DNA from: Atopsyche davidsoni
Taxonomy: Eukaryota; Arthropoda; Insecta; Trichoptera; Hydrobiosidae
Assembly: GCA_022113835.1 (NCBI GenBank)
Contig: JAILWY010000026.1
Location: 9,761,001 to 9,825,000, forward strand
Length of the DNA stretch: 64,000 bases
Direction: 5' to 3'
Below are positions 12,401-22,793 of the stretch, in pieces. The translations under genes were made by a program, and so were the position numbers. The first letter of the stretch is position 1, and every line of letters begins with the position of its first letter. Under the pieces are notes generated by a model, which saw nothing but the letters and a program-made list of their open reading frames with translations, was not told where the DNA came from and searched no databases.

Positions 12401-15400
12401 GAGCTGGACGAGATGGGAATCCTTCCCTATGTATCGTTTACCATTCACCGGGTGATTTTGTCACTCACGGGTGAGATATTTCAAACAATTGCAACTAATA
12501 TCATAATACCAATCGAGTAGATTTCTTAAGAATTATAACTTTTAGATTTTTACGTGAAAAAGGAAAAACGTCTAGGAACTCCAAAACTCATAAGGAATCC
12601 TTGAATGCAATCATGAAAAAATACACATCATCTCGTGAATGTAGAAGGCACATGATTATTTCTTATTTTGAAAAGGATCGACAACTTCCACCCCCTCACT
12701 CCAACTGCTGTGATAACTGCGATAGAAAGTAAACTTACATCATTTAACAATTTCAGAACTTTTGATTTCACTTACTACAGTAAAGCTTTTTTTTAATATA
12801 ACAGATTGCATTCGCCGGATGATTCATCAAAATATGAAGGAATAGATTCAAACGGAATGTATGATTTTACTGATGATACAGAAAAGTTTTTGATGGCTGT
12901 TGATTGTTTTCACCCAAGAGCGTTTGGCGTTGTTATGTTGGTTTCATTACTCAAAGGCTCCAAGTCAAAGAAAATGAATCCAAAAGATTTTTCTCATGCT
13001 GCATATGGGGCAGGTTCCTCGAAAAGTGATGTTTGGTGGAAACAAATGGGTAAGTAAAATCAATTTTGTAAATTTAATGAATCAATTTATAACTTACCTT
13101 TTCTCTCCCATTGTAAACCCTTAAAAATAATTTGTGTGCACTGCTTCTTCCACTTTCATTTTTTTTAATGCTGTTTATTTTGTGCTATGAAATTAAAAGC
13201 TTTCAATAACCAAAAATTATTGGAAATACGCTTAAGTTTATAAAATGAATTATAAACTATGTATGTTCTGTATGCACACTGTTTAATAGTCAGTCATTTC
13301 CAGTAAACTGTTGGAAAAAAAATGGTAAATCTGTGTGTTTCTCATATATATGTGATATTATTTAATACTGTTTTATTTCATAATTTCAAAATTTTTGTTT
13401 CCATGTTTTTTTTCTTGATTCTGGTTTATTATGCAAATAAAAGAGAATCAATATAATTTAATAGTAATAAATAAATATTACAAATAACATTTAATACAAG
13501 TATATTGTTCACTTTCATGGCATACTTATTTAATCAATTTATTTTTCAGCCATACTTTTAGAACAAGAAAAGTTTATCAAAAAAGAAACCAGATCATTTG
13601 GGGCTAATTCTTTCCCAGTTGTAGTATTAACTACTAAAGGAAGTACCTGGTTAAATGAGAAAAGTAGGAATGACCACTCACCTGTACTTTTAGCTCCGAC
13701 AGAAGAATTAGTCTCATGCCTCAAAATCAAAATGTTAGTTATTTATCTAACATATGTAGTTATCTCATATATTAATGTCATAATAAGAAACATCCAATTG
13801 CTATGTGATAGTAAAAATTTACATTTAGTATAGTACTATTTTAATTAACTTTTGCATCACATTTCTAAAAATATTAAAACTTTTAAATTACATGTTGATG
13901 TTGACTTTTTTTTATATTCGTTACTTTTTAGCTGCAAGCCACTATACCAGAATAACAGTTGGATCTCAACATCAAATCAACATCAAACCAATGATGAAAA
14001 TGATGTTTCTTCTTCAACACAAATAGAAAATGAAAATTTACAACTTAATGAATATGAAGAGCTGCTTATGAAAGTATGTGTTTTTTTTATGCTTTCCTCA
14101 CATTAATATTGTTCATCCTTGATCTTTTGCGCTGAAACTGGAGTTTATTTTTATTTCAGGAACTTTTTGATGTCAGACATATGCTGGCAAAATCAATAAA
14201 TGCTATGCCTCACACGGTGGCATCAGATTTTGCTTTGAAACAATTGGCTATTAAACGGCCACACACGCAACAACAATTAATTAAGGGAAAATGTATGTAC
14301 ATAATAATTTGAAAGTTTAAAGAATCTCAACAATCCTTTATTCAAATCTAAATTTTACAATCATTTCTAAGAAATTTATTAAACAGGAGCTCTCTATAAA
14401 GACGGGGATATGCATCCATAGCTGATATAAATTATAGATAATTCAGCCTAATTTTTAACTTTATTGTATTTCAGTTGATGGAATGTCAGATTCCAAAATA
14501 TCTAAATTTGGGATGAGTTTCATTAAAAAAATAAAAGAATATTGCAGTAATAATTTGTTACCAGTCAAAACAATGAATGAACTTATTTTGATGCACCCTC
14601 TAAAGGGACAATCTCAAGCGATCAGCTCTACACAAAATCAAAGTATTGATTTGTTCAACAAAGGCATGAACCCAGATGACATTGCTATATCCAGGTTTTT
14701 TCTAATATACTAATTATAAGCTATTTTCCTTATAAGCCTTTGGATATTCATACTTAAATTTTTTTCAGGAAATTGTCACCTAATACTATAGTTAATCATA
14801 TATGCTCTGCCATTCGTTCTGGCTCCAAAATTGATTTAATTCGCCTCACTACAGCTGCAAAGATGGCATGTGTTATCAAGATTATACAATCTAATCCAAT
14901 TAATAATGGTAAATAATCTGTATTTTTACGATAAATCAATAGTAACTGACAAGTGAAATCAAATGACTGATTATTTTTGATAAATCTGAAATTTGTTGAT
15001 CCTAATTTCATCAGTTTTGGATATATCTGAGAAGATTGAAATCAAACCTGAAAACTAATAAACTATCTATTACTGTTTGTTTATGTGATTAAGCATATTT
15101 TTTCACACATTGAAAACGATTAAAGAAAACTCTCAGAAAATATCATCGTGACTTGTGTGGGATTCGAACCCACATCCCCACACAAGTCACGATGATATTT
15201 TCTGAGAGTTTTCTTTAATCGTTTTCAATGTGTGAAAAAATATGCTTAATCACATAAACATACTAATACCTGCATGGGTAAATAAAAACGCATTCTGATT
15301 GACATTAATCTAAACTTAATATATTACTGTTTGCTTAATGACAGTTTATACACTGCAAATATATTTATGTTTTAAGTATACTTGTATAACTCTTCTTGTT

Positions 15401-16290
15401 TTTGAAAGAACTGTAAAAGAGGATTGGAGTGATGAAAGACAGTGTAGTTATTGTAATTTTTGTTTGCAGATACCAATAAGCTTGCCCCTATAAAATCTCT
15501 TTGTCCACCCGTAATATCATATGATGACCTTAAACTAACTGTTGCATATCTTGAAATTCGAAATCACCTAAATGGTTTAAATTTATCATATAAAGACGAT
15601 TATGCAATTAAAAAGAATGGTTCCAATGTTGAATACCATTCCACGACAATAAATCCATACAATGATACATCAAATGATATAAAAATTGTTGATGAATATA
15701 AAAAGAATGGTTCCAACGTTGAATACCATTCCACAACAATTAATCCATACGATGATACATCAAATGATATAAAAATTGTTGATGAAGTTTCCAAAAAAAG
15801 TGGTATAGATTTATCAAGATTTGCTTGTACACGCACTTTAACAACTAATGATCAATCAAGTATTGATTCAAACAATATTAAAACAAAGGAATCTCAACAT
15901 ACCCTTGAACCAGTTAAGGAGTCTAATTTGTGGGATATTGATGATATTCTGGCAGAAGATTTGGAACAATTGGACGAATTGATTGTTACCAAACCTGTAA
16001 CCCCCGATTTTGAAAATCGTATTAATACTGAAAATACAACAGAAAAAATTGTACAACGAACAGACATAAATATACCAGATACTGTTTCTTTAAAACCGAC
16101 AATAGATAAAAAGCCTGCATTAACAAGAAAAAGATCAGCTATTGTATTCAATGACTCAGATTCAGATGATAATGATAAAACATTAATGAAAAATGATGAT
16201 AAAATCAATCTACCAGGTTGGATGAACGATGCAGCCAAAGCAAAACAAGTCATGAAGAAAAAAATAGCAAAAAGCAGTTTTTTCAATTAG
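9403..16290 (+). CDS. WRN: Werner-type RecQ DNA helicase (WRN) without exonuclease domain
   Basis: ATP-dependent 3'-5' DNA helicase for replication-fork and recombination repair. I join 16 exons: 9403-9468, 9628-9679, 9762-10006, 10128-10254, 10422-10638, 10976-11172, 12110-12254, 12342-12470, 12546-12728, 12805-13049, 13550-13733, 13932-14073, 14160-14292, 14475-14694, 14769-14908, 15470-16290; all phases close, giving 1081 aa. Residues: Walker A ATGYGKS 83-89; DEAH 183-186; GFDRPNL; motif [12 protein letters not shown] 366-375; zinc-site Cys 425, 447/448 and 451; RQC winged helix about 470-590; HRDC about 633-715; WRN-type helix-turn-helix about 716-808; basic C-terminus about 1054-1081 containing LPGW, like human WRN. 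Wording such as [21 protein letters not shown] and DMESYYQE is WRN-like, not BLM-like. The usual N-terminal DEDDy exonuclease is absent: only about 40 acidic residues (ILDDDPWD) precede the helicase. Residues 856-914 are a tandem duplication. Confidence 0.93.
11218..11856 (-). mobile_element. Internally deleted Tc1/mariner-superfamily element in WRN intron 6
   Basis: Terminal inverted repeats of about 100 bp (11218-11319 and 11754-11856) match with few differences; the outer ends read gggtatccc and, on the other strand, aaggtgtccc. Each end is flanked by TA, the usual target duplication (11216-11217 and 11857-11858). Inside, on -, are remnants of a transposase N-terminus: residues starting [19 protein letters not shown] (11744 downwards), then after a frameshift [20 protein letters not shown] and [14 protein letters not shown] (to about 11345). 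This is the helix-turn-helix part; the DDE catalytic domain is missing. The element sits between the WRN exons ending at 11172 and starting at 12110 and should be spliced out. It cannot move without a transposase from elsewhere. Confidence 0.85.
11294..11744 (-). pseudogene. Broken transposase N-terminal fragment of the Tc1/mariner-type element
   Basis: Two overlapping reading frames (11744-11508, then 11515-11294) together give the DNA-binding helix-turn-helix half of a Tc1/mariner-type transposase, so at least one frameshift near 11510-11540 breaks it. The second frame runs into an inverted 26-bp copy of upstream sequence and then into the terminal repeat. No DDE/D triad is encoded, so the product could not catalyse transposition. 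Confidence 0.8.
15078..15260. repeat. Perfect 84-bp inverted repeat with a tRNA T-arm-like apex
   Basis: Arms 15078-15161 and 15177-15260 are exact reverse complements over 84 bp, with a 15-base spacer at 15162-15176. The apex on the minus strand reads GTGGGTTCGAATCCCAC, which has the stem and loop of a tRNA T-arm (B-box type GGTTCGAATCC). No full cloverleaf is present, so it is not a tRNA gene. The structure lies in WRN intron 15, between the exons ending at 14908 and starting at 15470. It may be a foldback made from a tRNA-derived SINE fragment. An assembly or template-switch artefact is also possible because the arms are identical. Confidence 0.9.
15610..15786 (+). repeat. Tandem 90-bp in-frame duplication in the last WRN exon
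   Basis: Two copies (15610-15699 and 15700-15786) encode nearly the same 30 residues: [20 protein letters not shown] in the first and the same with D for N in the second, each followed by SNDIKIVDE. Only a few bases differ, so the duplication is recent. It falls in the disordered stretch between the helix-turn-helix domain and the basic C-terminus, where length changes are likely to be tolerated. Confidence 0.9.
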
Positions 16291-17469
16291 ATTATTGTAG
16301 ATTCTTGACATACTATTTATAAATAAAATATTCTTATTTAATTCAAAAAAATATTTTTTTTTAATGATACTGTAACACTTACTACTAATCAAATTGTTAT
16401 AGTGCAAAGATAAAATACGACAAAGATAAAATATCAATTGGCACTGAAATCATTGGTATAATTTCTAATGCAAAAGAATATGAGCAATCAAGTAACAGAG
16501 TTTCAAGTTTTCCAAAAAATATTTCCTTAACTATTTCCAATGTTTTTTTTTAGAAAAACTGTAAGTACACGTTAAATTTGATTCTGAGTTAATTAATGCT
16601 AACTTAAATTATTTTTAATGAGACAAAAACAAAGCTGTTTTTGCATGATATTTACTAAATCTAATTAAGTTGAGGTCTCTATTAAATTCAATGTTTGCTT
16701 TTTAAAAATATTGTTTTATTAAGAATTGCAAACACTTTTTGTTTATGCAAATACGGTTTGTTTATGAAAATAAGTCAAAAATACCTATTTACTCACAATT
16801 TCTTCTCAAAGAATTTGACTTATGAGATCAAATCAAATTGTTTTTTTTTCTTTGATTTTTTATGATTGTTGTTAATAATTAGATTTTTCAGAACGAAATA
16901 GATCTAATTTTAAAAAGTCTGGTTTTTAAAATTAATTGATATTCTAATTTTAACTTATCAAATTCTATTTCTTATTATCTCTAAATTTTTTTAAAATGAA
17001 AAAAAATGTTTTTGAAATATACTTACAAATTAAAAAACATAATTGCTGTTGTCTTTGACTTGTCTATTGGGACGATCGTTCTCGTTTCGTCAATGCGCAG
17101 CATTTTCTTTTCTAATATATCTTTTTCACTCTTATGTATTATCTTGAAATCTGATAGAAAGAGACAAAACATCAGCACACAGTAACGCAGGTCGAAACCG
17201 TATACAAACACTGTAATCTCTGGATGTTATTGGACGAAAATTCAAAATTAATCCCTTGTTTAGTATTATCTTCCATGTTTGATTTTATGTCAACCACACA
17301 AAATCCATGACGTTTGGGTTTGACTAAAGATTGTGTGGCACTTAAATGTTAACTCAATTGTAACATCAAAATACGCACAAAATGAATTCGGTCTGTAGTT
17401 TTAATCAATGTTTTCTTAATGTGAAATCAAGTTTTCTTAATTTTTACTAATTTCAATTCTTTTGTTTAG
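16291..17469. other. WRN 3' flank and UBE2S 5' region
   Basis: AT-rich noncoding DNA between two genes on the same strand. The right part must hold the UBE2S promoter and 5' UTR. The bases just before the UBE2S start (tttgtttag) look like a 3' splice site, so a noncoding first exon probably lies somewhere in 17200-17400. I find no ORF worth calling and no repeat. Confidence 0.45.
16322..16327 (+). terminator. Poly(A) signal candidate for WRN
   Basis: AATAAA begins 32 bases after the WRN stop codon, which would give a very short 3' UTR. More A/T-rich sequence follows, so a longer UTR cannot be excluded. Confidence 0.45.
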
Positions 17470-18584
17470 ATGTCGAATGTCGAGAATCTCTCTCCTCAAA
17501 TAATCAGGAGGGTAGCGAAAGAAATGCAAGAGCTTTCTGAGCAACCTCTGGAAGGGATCAAAGTTTTAGCCAATGATTCTGATATTACGGATATCCAAGC
17601 GTATATTGATGGCCCAGGTAACAATACATGATTTCAATAATTTTCACCAGTCAGATTAATTTACTGTTTTTCTAAATAAAATTACACGTTTTGGATTTTT
17701 TCAAGATGGTATTGAATACGAAACTTTGGTCTTAAAATCTAATGATAAAATTTTGTACATTGTTATATATATATTGATGTAGGTAAAGTGCATTAATCTC
17801 TCACAAATATACTTCTTCAGTGCTGTGATGAGTTTGCAGCAATTATTCTTTCAGTGGATCACCTTTTTCTGAAAGTGTATCAATTAATTTAACTAATTTT
17901 GGTTATGTTTCAGCGGGCACTCCTTATGCAGGAGGAGTTTTTAAATTAAAGCTTGCATTAGGTAAAGACTTTCCTATAGGTCCACCGAAGGCATTCTTTA
18001 TTACTAAGATCTTTCACCCAAACGTTTCCAGTAATGGAGAAATATGTGTGAACACCTTAAAAAAGGATTGGAAGTCAGATCTCGGCATTAAACATATATT
18101 GCTTGTAAGTCTCTGCTTGTACTTAAAGTTTGTTATTTTTTAGAGATTTATATCAATAAAATAGTTATCATTTCCTAAAATTGTGATCTGCATAATTATA
18201 ACTTATTCTTTATTTTTAATTGTAGACTGTAAAGTGTCTTCTCATCGTTCCTAATGCCGAGTCTGCCCTTAATGAAGAAGCTGGTAAAATGTTGCTGGAG
18301 CATTATGACGATTATTCGCAGAGAGCAAAAATGATGACTGAAATCCATGCCCAGGTTTGTTTAAATGTGATTGAGCATTTTTATATTTTCTAGGTTTCTT
18401 TTGTATTTTAATTAAGCATCAATAAATTGTTACAATTACTTTTCAGGCTCCTAAAATGTCAAAAGCCTACTTAGAAATGACAGAAGGAGGACCTTGTGCA
18501 AAGAAACACGCCGGCGACAAGAAACTTACAGCTGAGAAGAAAAAAATACTTAAGGACAAAAAAAGAATCCTGAAGAGATTATGA
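17470..18584 (+). CDS. UBE2S: Ubiquitin-conjugating enzyme E2 S
   Basis: E2 enzyme that extends Lys11-linked ubiquitin chains on substrates of the anaphase-promoting complex. Four exons: 17470-17617, 17914-18104, 18226-18354, 18447-18584; phases close and give 201 residues. The UBC fold is intact: [13 protein letters not shown] near 51-63, HPN at 84-86, and the active-site Cys94 in [13 protein letters not shown], one residue from the human Cys95. The C-terminal extension is Lys-rich and ends in ILKRL, close to the vertebrate LRRL-type tail that docks on APC2, which separates UBE2S from other E2s. The start codon comes directly after a 3' splice-like sequence (ttgtttag), suggesting a 5' noncoding exon. 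The tail is shorter than in human UBE2S (222 aa). The gene lies downstream of WRN on the same strand and convergent with the KLHL gene. Confidence 0.93.
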
Positions 18585-21500
18585 AGAGTAGTGTGTGAGG
18601 TGAAATTGCTAAAATGTATATTATGTTCTCTGTTTTTAATTATTGGATCAGTTTTTTCTCTAGAAATATCATCTTCACACAAAATGTTGCCAAGCATATA
18701 TTTTATTCCTAAATCTTAAGTAATTCCCAGTTTTCCAATGAACAAATGAGGCATTTATGGAGATATTTAGACAATTAGTATTGAAATCGCATGATATTTC
18801 AGTGTAGGATACTTCTAGATAATTGAATATTTATAATAATATACTGTAAGACGAGTGATTGGTTTTTTGACGTCTAATCGGTGTTGTAATATAGTGTTCT
18901 TTTCTAATGATGTTTAAATGTATTAAGTTTATAAATGTGTTCATGTCATTGTCCCACAGTTTATTGGTACAAATCGTTTCTTTTTTGATAATTTAGCTAG
19001 TGTCTAGGTATTTATCACATTTGTGGAACTGGAGTGAATAATAATGAAAATGCAAAACATTTTTGTTCAAGATTTTTATATTATCATTGAATTAGAAGTC
19101 TGTCAAATAATTTTAAAGTTCTTTTAATTTCTAGCCTCTATTCTTCCCGTGTCCCTATCCCCACTAAATGGTTTCACAGAACTACACTAACCAGAAAAAT
19201 ACTTGTATTTACAAAAACATGGAAGAAGCTTTTGAATGTACTATTTTGAGAAGGAACTTATGATTACACTAAGGTGAATGAAATTAGAAGAATAAATAAA
19301 AAATATTTAATCTTATAAAATGTTGTTTAATCATATATTGAAGTACAATAGGATTTATAATATATTAGTTATTTTATAGAATAAATAACAAGTTATAAAT
19401 GAAAATAGTTAACATTTTTAATATTAAATATGTTGATCTTAATCATGTCTTATTTTTTAAACGATATTGAGAAAAGTACATTTCAATATAATATTAATTA
19501 TCAATGGTTGTTGAAGATATTAATTTTTCAAGATCAACATAATTACATATTAATGTGAGTATAAAATTTTAAGTACAAAATATTGAAATGAGTGAAACAC
19601 AACTATGCAGCTTTTACATACATGTGCAAGACATGCATGTACAAGATGGTGACATGTGAGATGTAGAGCATAAATGATAGCTGATTTTCCATACTGTAAC
19701 AAAGTACTTGAATATTATGAAAGTACTAATGTTACCAAATACTTAAATATTCAAATGCTACTAGGATATTTAAATTACAAAATAAGACATTTGCGGACAC
19801 TGAATGGTTAGCTAAATTAGAATATGACACATCAAAATTTTCATATTATAAAATCATTTTTGCATTGCTGATAAAACTAATACTTTTACTAATTAATTAT
19901 CCTCAATAAAAATGATTCTTTACACCAATACATGTTCAATGACCGTCAAATATCTTAATTTATCAGCAAAAACAGACAGATAAACATGGTTTTCATCAAA
20001 AAGTATTTGTATCTATTACATTTAAATGTCACACCAATGAGATACTGATATTTATGAAATAAAGCTACAATTATAAAATATAAATAAAGTTCTCTCACAA
20101 CATGAAGTAGGTCTTTAGACATTTCCGCAAATGTGTTGAATAAAAAATGGCTTTCAATCTTAATTTATATTTAAAAAACAGCTAAAATTTGTTTAAGTGT
20201 ACATAATCACTATGTAAAAAAAAAAAAAACACCATTTTTCCTAAAACTTTTATCTAGCAGCTAGTCAATACAGAGTTCTGCTGCATTATTTGTTACATAA
20301 AATTTCATTTTTGTTTTGAACAATAACAGCAACATTTCTTAGGCTAGATATGGTCAGGCACACGTCCTCATGAGTTCAGGTCGGTGTCCACTCAAGTGGA
20401 CTTGAATCAAAAGCTCTCTGTTATAAACATAACAGAAGTCAAAAGACAAAGTATCTTTACATATTGCGTTCTAAATAATTACTAAAATTTAATAAGTTCT
20501 TGCTGTTTTAAAACACAGTGCACATGCACCGGAACAACCAGAAGAGGTTGGAAATAATTTTCTCACTAAGCTACTATTACTACCGTTTATCTCAAAGCTG
20601 TCACTCCCCAATGGACTTGGGCCTCTTGTCTTATTCTAATAGTGACATCTAAAATCAAGTCAAATCGAAACAAAGATCACGTGAATCACATCCATATCAC
20701 AATATGATAAAATATCTATACCATCTGTGATCGAGACATTTACAATTTAGGTACTTGATATTTATTCATACTTATGGCATTACCTTACATTTACAGATAC
20801 ATTAGGGATTTGATTGTGTTTTATCACATTGTGGAGTTTCTTCAAATTGAGCACTAAGCTATTTCACTACATATCTTTGCATAGAAAAAGGAAATATTTA
20901 AGTTTATAATATAGAATACTATTATACAAGACAAAATTATAAAAATTCTAATAGTAATGTATAATATTTTAAATAATAAGTAAAATACATGAGTGATTTT
21001 TCCACATATAGATTTTTATTTGTGACTCTGCTTGATAATGCCAACGTGAAAGGTTGGCGAAATCGGTCACCAAGTACTCTCCGCCAAAAATATTGAATTT
21101 CTAGTAATGTATAAATTTCATTTATTAGAATTAGATCTCAATAACATTTTTTTTGTGGAAATTAGTTATCGAATTATTTTATATGAAAATGTCAACTTTT
21201 CATTTGTAAATCCACTTTTGCATAAGTACAAATATCTACTGAGCGAGTTTCATTTCTAAGCAATAAATTAGAATACAGAGGTAAGATGAAAATAAACTTA
21301 TTTAATAACTAGCAAATATAAAAACTCTTTAAAAAAAAAAAATAATAATGGCACTAATAATGCAAAAAAAATTATGGTTGTAAATAATAAATCTGAACAT
21401 AAATTACAGTTAAATAGAGAGAAAATTTTCCTCCTATAAATATTAATACTAAGGCTGAGAATTGGCTGACTCATAAAACATACATCAAACTGCAAAGAAT

Positions 21501-22793
21501 TCAGAAAATATATTATATAATTCTCAAAGTTATGTCACATCAGTGATGGGCAAAGTATGACTGTCTCATTACATCTAACTAATCAATTGTTAACTGATTT
21601 TTTTGTAGGACAAGCTATTTTGTTTTACAAATCATTACATACTAATCATATAAATTAAGCACTCCACTTCAATGCATTGAAGTTATAAATTTTTTCACTA
21701 AACACTGTAAATAAAAAACATAATTCAAGATTAAAACATGTTACCAATCACTGCTGCATTAGTCTTACTAATATTTTCAAACACCCTCAGGGAGGTATAA
21801 TTATGTGTGGTATATTGGCCTGAATATGGTGTAATATTTTCACAGCTAATCAGAGATCTAAAAAATCACAAGTTGTCATATTGTTAAAGCAATATAAAAA
21901 TGTCCAGAACCTTCGCGCTGTCCTTTCTCTCTATATTTTGATTATTTCATAAGCCTTGATCTATAAATTTACTAAATTGTATGTGGCTTTAAAATAAATA
22001 TGAATATTCTCTTCAACAAACAGGGAATGTTGACCGTAAATTTGTGTACACAATATGCCTTATTATTAATTAATAAACAAAAAGAATTGAAATAGTAAAG
22101 CACTAAAAAAAATAGAGTTATGTTTGTTATGTTCGATTATCACACTACTGTACGAAACATTATTCTAATTCATTTAAAATAGTAAAATAACCCTAAAAGA
22201 ACAGCTTCAACCCACAAATCTAATTATTTACTAAATGAATACAACAGTTGCATTTCCAGTTAAGTATAATAAGTATATATGTAAATATAAATATATATAT
22301 ATATAAATATTAAGATATATTTATGGAATTGATTACAATGGAATATTTTCCAGCTAATATAATAATATACAATATAACTAAATGGAATACTGCAAAAAAA
22401 TAAATAAAGTAGTCAAGACCTGATTTTAAAAATAAGTACACCAATCAAGCATGTTATGTACAGATATAACTAATATTACAAAAAAGAGCTAGATACCAAA
22501 ATGTCTTTATAATAAATAATTAAACCTATACAAATATTATATCTCTCACATTGTATGTAACATTTTAAATATATTAAGTAGGTAGTAAAAGTATTTCTAT
22601 TACACTAAAATTATTTTATTTTATGATATATCTGTAATCTGGCATTTTATAAGGCTGTCAAAGGTCACAAAAAATAAACTAAAAATATGTTATAATGGCA
22701 GTCACATATAAGGCAAGAAAATTCACATTTCCAAATGGCCTCATTAAAATACGTGCAATTAAGTAGTGTACGTGCACAAAGTCAAAACTTGGG
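18585..22793. other. Convergent 3' flanks of UBE2S and the KLHL gene
   Basis: About 4.2 kb of AT-rich DNA between two stop codons facing each other. The left 0.7 kb is probably UBE2S 3' UTR. The right part should hold the KLHL 3' UTR; the nearest minus-strand poly(A) hexamer is at 22615-22620 (TTTATT on +), but others lie further left. An A-tract near 20216-20229 and TA-rich runs near 22270-22320 are simple sequence. I recognise no coding region, transposon or RNA gene here. Confidence 0.5.
19291..19300 (+). terminator. Poly(A) signal candidate for UBE2S
   Basis: Overlapping AATAAA hexamers (aataaataaa) lie about 700 bp after the UBE2S stop codon. Placement fits a 3' end; use is inferred. 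Confidence 0.35.

Noticed and set aside
15145..15185. Possible tRNA gene (TTCGAAT loop with paired GTGGG/CCCAC stem)
   Set aside because: Only the T-arm is present. No D-arm, anticodon arm or acceptor stem can be folded in the flanks, and the site is the apex of a long palindrome.
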